A stretch of 64,000 nucleotides of DNA. Source: Kribbella soli. Lineage in GTDB: Bacteria; Actinomycetota; Actinomycetes; Propionibacteriales; Kribbellaceae. The position numbers were made by a program, and so were the translations under genes. A model generated the notes under the pieces. That model had not been told where the DNA came from. It saw only the letters and a list, made by a program, of their open reading frames with translations, and made no database searches. Below, in pieces: positions 58,274-64,000 of the stretch; position 1 is the first letter of the stretch, and each line of letters begins with the position of its first letter. The stretch spans positions 1,736,001-1,800,000 of the forward strand of contig NZ_SJJZ01000002.1 in NCBI RefSeq assembly GCF_004331345.1, given 5' to 3'.

Positions 58274-59973
58274 GCCGTCGGTCCGGAGAATCGGCCGTGG
58301 TCACCCGGCTGCGTGCCGAGTACTACGACGTTGCCTTCGGCATCGGCTCGGCGACCCCACGGCTGTCATGGGGCCCCGGGTCCGTGCCGGACGGGTGGCG
58401 GTCGGATCGGTACGAGGTCCGGATCGAGAGGGCCGATGCGAGCGTGGAGTCCGTGGTCGTGGACTCCGGAGAACAACTCTTCGTACCGTGGCCGTTCCCG
58501 CCGCTGAGCTCCCGTGAGCGCGTCCGGGTCAGCGTGCGAGTGGGAAGCGGTGACGCCTGGACCGAAGCCAGCGAGCGGCTCACCATCGAGGCCGGCCTGC
58601 TCGACCACCGCGAGTGGCAGCAGGACCTGATCAGCCCGTCGACCATCGGCGGCCTGGCGGACGGCGCTCCCCTGTTGTTCGGCCGAGCCGAACTCACGGG
58701 GCCCACCGCGTCGATCGCCTGCACGAGAACGTGGTGTGGAGCATGCGGGGCAACTTCCTCGCGCTGCCGACGGACTGCCCGCAACGCGACGAGCGGCTCG
58801 GGTGGACCGGCGACATCCAGGTCTTCTCCCCCACCGCGACCTTTCTGTTCGACACCGCCGGATTCCTCTCGGAGTGGCTCGGCGATCTGTCCGCCGAGCA
58901 GAAGGCGGACGGCGGCGTTCCCTTCGTGATCCCGGACGTCCTGGGCGTACCCGATCCCGCGGCCGCCGCCTGGAGCGACGCGGCCACGATCGTTCCTGAG
59001 GCGGTGCATCTGGCGTACGGCGACCGCGGTGTTACCGAGCGTCAGTACCCGTCGATGCGGGCCTGGGTCGAGAAGGTGCGCGGCATCGTCGGCGAGGACC
59101 TGCTGTGGTCCACCGGCCCGCAGTTCGGCGACTGGCTCGACCCGACGGCTCCGCCGGACGACGCGGCGAAGGCCCAGGCCGACCCGGCCGTCGTCGCGAC
59201 CGCGTACTTCGCTCGTTCCGCAGGCATCCTCGCGCGGTCGGCCACCTTGCTGGGACGGCACGCTGATGCCGAGGACTACACGCGGCTGGAGCAGGACGTG
59301 CGCGCGGCGTTCATCGCGGCGTACGTCGGCAAGGACGGCCTGGTGCGCAGCGACTGCCAGACCGTGTACGCGCTCGCCATCGTGAACGACCTTTTCGCCA
59401 CCGAGCGCCAGCGCGTCGGTGCGGGCGATCGGCTCGCGGAGCTCGTCCGTGCCGCCGGCTACCAGGTGAGTACTGGTTTCGTCGGGACGCCGGTCATCCT
59501 CGATGCGCTGTCGTCGGCCGGACCTTGCCTACCGCATGTTGCTGGAGGAGTCCTGCCCGTCGTGGTTGTACGCGGTCGCGATGGACGCGACGACGGTGTG
59601 GGAGCGCTGGGACTCGATGCTGCCGGACGGATCGATCAATCCGGGCGAGATGACCTCGTTCAATCACTATGCCTACGGCGCGGTCGCCGACTGGCTGCAC
59701 CGGCGGGTGGCCGGACTCGCACCGACATCACCGGGGTACCGCACGATCGAGGTGCGGCCGGTCGTGACGGGTGACCTGTCGAGCGCGGCCGCCAGGCACC
59801 TGTCGCCGTACGGCGAGATCGCGGTCGGGTGGCCTTGCGAGGGCGACCGGTTCGAGCTGTCGCTGACGACGCCGTACGGCGTGAGCGCCGACGTGTGGTT
59901 GCCGGGCTCGTCCACCTCGATGGAAGTTGGCCACGGCAACCACACGTTCGACTCGGTGCTAAAGCTCGTCTGA
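58270..59973 (+). pseudogene. Broken second GH78 rhamnosidase gene
   Basis: Begins with an intact beta-sandwich start (TRLRAEYYDVAFGIGSATPR, WQQDLISPSTIGGLADGAPL). A deletion with frameshift near 58700 removes the region before the catalytic domain (probably 250-300 codons). The rest resumes in another frame: RLHENVVWSMRGNFLALPTD, CPQRDERLGWTGDIQVF (GH78 signature) up to ALSSAG. A second shift near 59515 leads to DLAYRMLLEESCPSWLYAVA and SINPGEMTSFNHYAYGAVAD in a third reading. The start still overlaps the permease stop. Inactive unless these are sequencing or assembly errors. Confidence 0.85.
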
Positions 59974-62961
59974 ACCGATCCGCACCGTCTTGCCTGACCT
60001 GTACCGGCGCCTCACCGCCACGCCCTTGCCGGTCACGGTGACCGTGTCGCGCGTGACCTGCACCTCGAGCTGCCGTCCGCGCCAGTGGAGATTGCGGACG
60101 CCGGCGTTGGACAGGGCCGACGGCAGGTTCGGAGTGATGACGAGAGCCTCCGGCTCGGCCTCGACCCCGACGAAGGCGTACAGGAAGCTGGCCGGCGCCA
60201 GTCCGCTCTCGGGGAACGGGACGTCCGTTCCGACCGAGTGTGCTCCGCCCGGCGCGTCGACCGTACCCTCGCCGCGGTACAGCGGTGCACCGCCGCCGAT
60301 GTGGTCGGGTTCGCTCCACCGATCGAGGATGGCCGTCATCCGGGCCCACGCGTCGTCGGCGGATCGGTAGCGGGCGCGCGCCATCACATCGAATCCCGAC
60401 GTGTAGAGGATGGCTCCGCCGTCCTGCACCTCTTCTCCCCAAGGCGTCGTGAGGTGGGTCAGGAAGAACCAGTAGCTGTTGCGGCGCGTCGTCGACCTCG
60501 GAGCGAAGACCCACTTCGAGTAGATGTCGGCGGGTCCCTCGAAGTACTCGCCGAGTGCCACCACGTACCTGTTCGACGCATCGGTCGCGGGATTCCCGTC
60601 GGCGTACGCCCTCGCACCGGGCACGCTCTTTGCCGTCGACCACCAGGCGAGCGTGCCGGTGACCTGGGAGACCTCCAGGTAGTACACGCCCGGTGGCTGC
60701 TTCGGCAGGTCGAGGTGCGCCACCCGGCCGTCGAACCAGTCGCTGAAGATCCGTTCCGCGATCTTCACCGGCGCCTCCCCCGGCAGGCCGCGGTAGAGCG
60801 TCATGGTGAACGCGGCGCCGCGCTCGGCGTAGGTGGCGAACCGCGCCGCTACGCTGACGAACTCGGCGTCTGCCGTGAAGCTCTGCCCCAGCGTGTGGCC
60901 GGCGGTGACTTTCGGAGCCAGGCCGCCCTCTTCGATCTGGACGACCGCTTCCTGCAGCTCGGTCCGGCCGTGGTCCAGCCAGTCGAAAATCCGCGCTGCC
61001 TGGTCCTGGGTGGGGAGGCCGAACGACGCCGCCTCGAGATTGACGTAGGTCGACCCGTAGTCGTGCGCGACACCGTCGGCGTCGACGGACTGCACGTACC
61101 GGCCATCCGTCCCGTTCCAGAACAAGGTGTTGTAGCGCTGACGCGTCAGTTTGCGCACGGTCCGCAGCTCGTCGGCTCGCGCCGCGCCTCCGACGTGCTC
61201 CTCGAGCTGGGCCATCGCCTCGAGCGCGCCGTAGAAGTAGGCGTTGAGGAACGCGTCCTGATGCCCGAACGAGGTGACGTCCCAGTAGTTGGAGGGCAGA
61301 TAGCCGTCCCGGCCGCTGTGGTCGGGCGAGTCGATCGTGACGATCCCGCTCCTGCCGTCGAGCGAGTCGAGGTAGAAGTTCATCGCCTGCCGCACCCGCG
61401 GCAGCATCGTGGCGAGGAAGTCGGCGTCACCGGTCCACGAGTAGTACCGCCAGGCGCCGAGGATGTACATCGCGTTGGACGTGAAATGCCGGGCGTCGAA
61501 CTGCTTCGGATCGGGGAACGGCCATCCCGCCGAGTTCGGCCAGGACCAGACGTATCCGTCGGGCTCGAGCTTGGTGCTCAACAGGGAGTCGGCCTGCGCT
61601 CCGCGGCCCGCCGTCGCGGTCCAGTCCAGGATGCGCCCGTTCCAGTCGGCCCAGTCCATCGCGTGCCCGCTGAACCGGAAGCTGAGCGCACGCTCCCAGT
61701 AGAAGGAGGACACCTGCGATGCCCTGCGCTGATCGGAGGCAGTGAACACGGGGAAGACCGCCGGCAGTGCCTCCGAATGCGGTTGGACCTCGACCGCGAG
61801 CGATCGCGAGACGGTCTGCGCCGCGTCCGCGGTTCCGGAGTTGAGCGACATCACCATCGACTGGGCGGTCATCGTGCCGTCGATGACCGGTTCGTCACCG
61901 GTGAACCGCAGGTCGTACGGGCCGTTGCCCCCGGCCGTGACAGCTTGCGACCCCGATACCGGGTTCGTCCAGGCGTCCCGGCGCTTCAGCTGCTCCGACG
62001 GCATGTAGATGCCCTGGTCGCCGTAGAAGCGGTTGAACAGTACGCCGTCCGCCGCGGCGACGGAGTACCCGTCGCGGCGCCACGAGGTGGTCAGCGTCAG
62101 GCCGGGATCAGCCCGCGGGACGGTATTCCACTGAATGTCGTAGGCCATCGCCAGGTTCCGGCCGGACAGGTCCAGCTTCCACGACGCGATCCCGTCGACG
62201 TCGAAGCCCGCCACGTCGATCGTCATGGTGCGACCCGCCTGCACCTGACGGTCCTGGTACGCCGAGCCGCCGACGCTGACCATGGTCGCGCCGAGTTGAC
62301 TCCACCAGCCGGGGGTTCCCGCGGTGTGGGAGATCTCCAGGTAGTAGGACCCGGGGGGCTGATCCGGGACATCGAGGTAGGCCCATCCGTTGTCCTTCAG
62401 CGGGTTCACCTCGCGACTGGCGATCTCGGTGAGGCCGGCCGCCGGAGTCCCCGCGAAGAGCGTCATCCGCAGCCCTGCGTTGTTGCTGCTCCAGGTGGGA
62501 AACTGGCCGCCGACGCGGGTGAACCGGTACATCGACGCAGTGAACGACTGGCCGATCGTGTGACCGGCGTTGAGCGGGACGGGTGAGTTGGTCTGCGCCT
62601 GCTTGAGGCTCTTTGCCGACGGCAACTGAATGCCCGCCAGGCTCAGCGACGTCCCGGTCGCCGTCCAGGTGACGTCCTTGTTGAACCCGGCGTCGAAGAA
62701 GTCGGTCGCGCCGAGGAACACCGAGCCGAACGACGTGGGTTGGTACTGGCCGGAGCCCGTCGGATCGCAGGCGAACCGGGTGAGCTTTCCGTACTCGCCG
62801 GAAAGACTGATGAACCCGTTCTCGAGCTGGTAGGTCTCGGCCGTGGTCGCGCTGGCCTGGAGGGGTCGTGCCATCCCGCTCGCGGTCAGGAGCAGGCCAC
62901 TGCCCGCCCCCTGGAGGAAGAGGCGCCGACTCGGACGGAAGCGTTTGTTGCCCATGGCCAT
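59959..62961 (-). CDS. Tat-exported six-hairpin-type glycosidase with duplicated jelly-roll-like module
   Basis: A 1000-residue exported protein. Tat signal at about 10-35 (SRRLFLQGAGSGLLLTASG). A catalytic-like (alpha/alpha)6 region follows from about 440 (MYILGAWRYYSWTGDADFLA, SNYWDVTSFGHQDAFLNAYF, GPADIYSKWVFAPRSTTRRN), resembling rhamnosidase-like or clan-L-like enzymes. Two modules of about 105 residues, at roughly 130-237 and 685-787, share GHT-GQSFTA, PPG-YYLE-S and TGT--WW. The exact GH family is not assignable. GGAGACCCC supports ATG 62961. An operator identical to O1 lies about 100 bp upstream. It faces the broken GH78 gene and overlaps its end by 15 bp. Confidence 0.82.
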   Translation of the reverse strand: MAMGNKRFRPSRRLFLQGAGSGLLLTASGMARPLQASATTAETYQLENGFISLSGEYGKLTRFACDPTGSGQYQPTSFGSVFLGATDFFDAGFNKDVTWTATGTSLSLAGIQLPSAKSLKQAQTNSPVPLNAGHTIGQSFTASMYRFTRVGGQFPTWSSNNAGLRMTLFAGTPAAGLTEIASREVNPLKDNGWAYLDVPDQPPGSYYLEISHTAGTPGWWSQLGATMVSVGGSAYQDRQVQAGRTMTIDVAGFDVDGIASWKLDLSGRNLAMAYDIQWNTVPRADPGLTLTTSWRRDGYSVAAADGVLFNRFYGDQGIYMPSEQLKRRDAWTNPVSGSQAVTAGGNGPYDLRFTGDEPVIDGTMTAQSMVMSLNSGTADAAQTVSRSLAVEVQPHSEALPAVFPVFTASDQRRASQVSSFYWERALSFRFSGHAMDWADWNGRILDWTATAGRGAQADSLLSTKLEPDGYVWSWPNSAGWPFPDPKQFDARHFTSNAMYILGAWRYYSWTGDADFLATMLPRVRQAMNFYLDSLDGRSGIVTIDSPDHSGRDGYLPSNYWDVTSFGHQDAFLNAYFYGALEAMAQLEEHVGGAARADELRTVRKLTRQRYNTLFWNGTDGRYVQSVDADGVAHDYGSTYVNLEAASFGLPTQDQAARIFDWLDHGRTELQEAVVQIEEGGLAPKVTAGHTLGQSFTADAEFVSVAARFATYAERGAAFTMTLYRGLPGEAPVKIAERIFSDWFDGRVAHLDLPKQPPGVYYLEVSQVTGTLAWWSTAKSVPGARAYADGNPATDASNRYVVALGEYFEGPADIYSKWVFAPRSTTRRNSYWFFLTHLTTPWGEEVQDGGAILYTSGFDVMARARYRSADDAWARMTAILDRWSEPDHIGGGAPLYRGEGTVDAPGGAHSVGTDVPFPESGLAPASFLYAFVGVEAEPEALVITPNLPSALSNAGVRNLHWRGRQLEVQVTRDTVTVTGKGVAVRRRYRSGKTVRIGSDEL

Positions 62962-63059
62962 GGGGTCTCCAGTCGTTCGTTCGCGGAGTGATCGGTGGCA
63001 GGCCGAAAGCCACAATGACCGCGTCGGAAGGGGCGTCGGAACGCCAATCACTGAGGAAT

Positions 63060-63071
63060 TGAAAGCTTTCA
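63060..63071. promoter_or_regulatory. LacI-type operator O3, perfect palindrome
   Basis: TGAAAG-CTTTCA, identical to O1 at 54979, in the divergent region between the Tat-exported glycosidase (62961) and the partial glycosidase (63214). It ties both genes to the LacI regulon. Confidence 0.7.
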
Positions 63072-63213
63072 GGTAGAGTCACAGACGAGCCCGGCACTGT
63101 CAACCGCCGGAGCCCCAGCTGTCCGACTGCGGTCATCTGCCGACCGACGACCGCTTCCGGTCAGCGGCAGGCAGATTCGTGGACCTCGATGGATCGCGTT
63201 GATAGGAAGACAT

Positions 63214-64000
63214 CATGAGCACGCCTAGAACGTTCGTGTCCGGGTCTGCTGCCGCAGCCTTAACGGGCGTTGCCGCGGCCGAGACGTCGCCCGAGGCATC
63301 GGCCGCCGCGCCGAACCGTCCGATCGACAGGCAGGCAGTTGTGGCCCGGCACCGGGTGGTGCGCGACGCGATCAACACGCACAGCCCCCTCCAGGTCGGC
63401 AACGGCCGGTTCGCGTTCGGGGTCGACGTCACGGGCCTGCAGACGTTCGTGCCGTTCAACACGATGTCGGAGTGGGGATGGCACAGTTTCGCGTTGCCAC
63501 CTGGACAGCAGCCCTCGGACTTCCACGGCGAGGTGTGGGACACCCACGGCCGTGCGGTGCAGTACCCCATCCCGAACCCGACCCAACCTGAACTGTCCCG
63601 CTGGCTCTACGCCAACCCGGCACGCATCAACCTCGGCCGCATCGGTCTGGAGCTCACCCTCCCTGACGGCCGCACCGCCGCCGCCGACGACCTGACGGGC
63701 ATCCGGCAGGAACTCGATCTGTGGACCGGCATCATCGACAGCCGCTTCGAGCTCGCCGGTGAACCGGTGCACGTCCGCACCTGCTGCCACCCCGACCAGG
63801 ACGCCGTCGCCGTGGAGATCGACTCGCCACTCGTCGCGGCCGACCGGCTGGCCGTCTTCCTCCACTTCCCGTACGCCGATCAGCAGGAGTTCGCCGAGCA
63901 CGTCGGGACCTACGGCGAGCCGGACGCCCATCAGACGACGGCGACGACGGACCGCAACTGTGCCGAGATCACCCACCGGATGGACGCCACCGAGTACCAC
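63214..64000 (+). CDS. Exported glycosidase, partial (3' end outside window)
   Basis: An open frame from ATG 63214 to the window edge (262 codons). AGGAAGACATC gives its ribosome site. The N-terminus MSTPRTFVSGSAAAALTGVA looks like a Tat-type leader with one of the two arginines replaced by Pro. The mature part begins RPIDRQAVVARHRVVRDAIN, then PLQVGNGRFAFGVDVTGLQT and FNTMSEWGWHSFALPPGQQP, resembling the N-domain of GH95/GH65-like six-hairpin glycosidases. RLAVFLHFPYADQQEFAEHV follows. Product beyond residue 262 is unknown. It is divergent from the gene at 62961 with operator O3 between. Confidence 0.75.

Noticed and set aside
60085..62586. An 833-codon plus-strand frame
   Set aside because: Antisense to the Tat-exported glycosidase, whose signal peptide, repeats and ribosome site are convincing.
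1..64000. CRISPR array, rRNA or tRNA genes, insertion sequences
   Set aside because: I found no regular spacer-repeat array, no conserved rRNA segments, no cloverleaf and no transposase motif in the window.

Overview
The window reads as chromosomal DNA of a high-GC actinomycete. Codon use is strongly GC3, ATGA/GTGA stop-start overlaps are frequent, several starts look leaderless (a -10 box 6-9 nt before the start codon), a mycobacterial-type LexA box is present, and the gene families (F420-linked reductases, SARP-like regulator, EACC1, LacI sugar regulons, NarL two-component pairs) are actinobacterial. A Kribbella/Nocardioidaceae-like host is my inference; nothing in the window proves the genus.

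Layout. 0-5 kb: a minus-strand operon of two GHL6-type putative glycoside hydrolases around a 3-hydroxyisobutyrate/tartronate-semialdehyde dehydrogenase, divergent from a hydroxypyruvate-isomerase-like gene, then a DHFR-like reductase. 5-15.4 kb: LysR/EamA pair, secreted hydrolase, small membrane proteins, a NarL-type two-component system, a WYL regulator and an epoxide hydrolase. 15.4-24.9 kb: a defence island with a caspase-beta-propeller protease plus EACC1, a toxin-antitoxin pair, an AspBHI-like modification-dependent endonuclease, two tandem NaeI-family restriction enzymes, a Vsr repair nuclease and a C5 cytosine methyltransferase whose promoter carries a perfect LexA (SOS) box. 25-33 kb: aldo-keto reductases with LysR regulators, a SEC-C protein, an internally shortened AfsR-like regulator, an acetyltransferase and an L,D-transpeptidase lipoprotein. 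33-44 kb: a redox cluster with three full-length and one truncated NADPH/F420-reductase-like paralogues, SDR/epimerases, an LLM oxidoreductase, an MFS pump and LysR genes, mixed with several decaying genes. 44.5-50.4 kb: CPBP protease, second two-component system, second epoxide hydrolase and a composite of two broken genes. 50.6-64 kb: a LacI-controlled sugar locus with a GH78-type rhamnosidase, ABC importer, a broken second GH78 gene and two large six-hairpin-like glycosidases, the last cut by the window edge.

Functional reading. The defence island combines restriction (NaeI-like cutters, their presumed methylase and Vsr to repair the C-to-T damage a C5 methylase promotes), methyl-dependent restriction, and suicide-type modules (caspase/EACC1, toxin-antitoxin). 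The sugar locus shares a palindromic operator (TGAAAGCTTTCA) at two promoters, so the local LacI protein plausibly controls import and cleavage of a rhamnose-containing glycan. The 33-44 kb block shows gene duplication followed by frameshift and deletion decay.

The strongest candidates for something new are the caspase/EACC1 pair with its fused membrane and propeller regions, the paired NaeI paralogues next to a LexA-boxed methylase, and the two matched inverted-repeat pairs that end the convergent genes at 13 kb.
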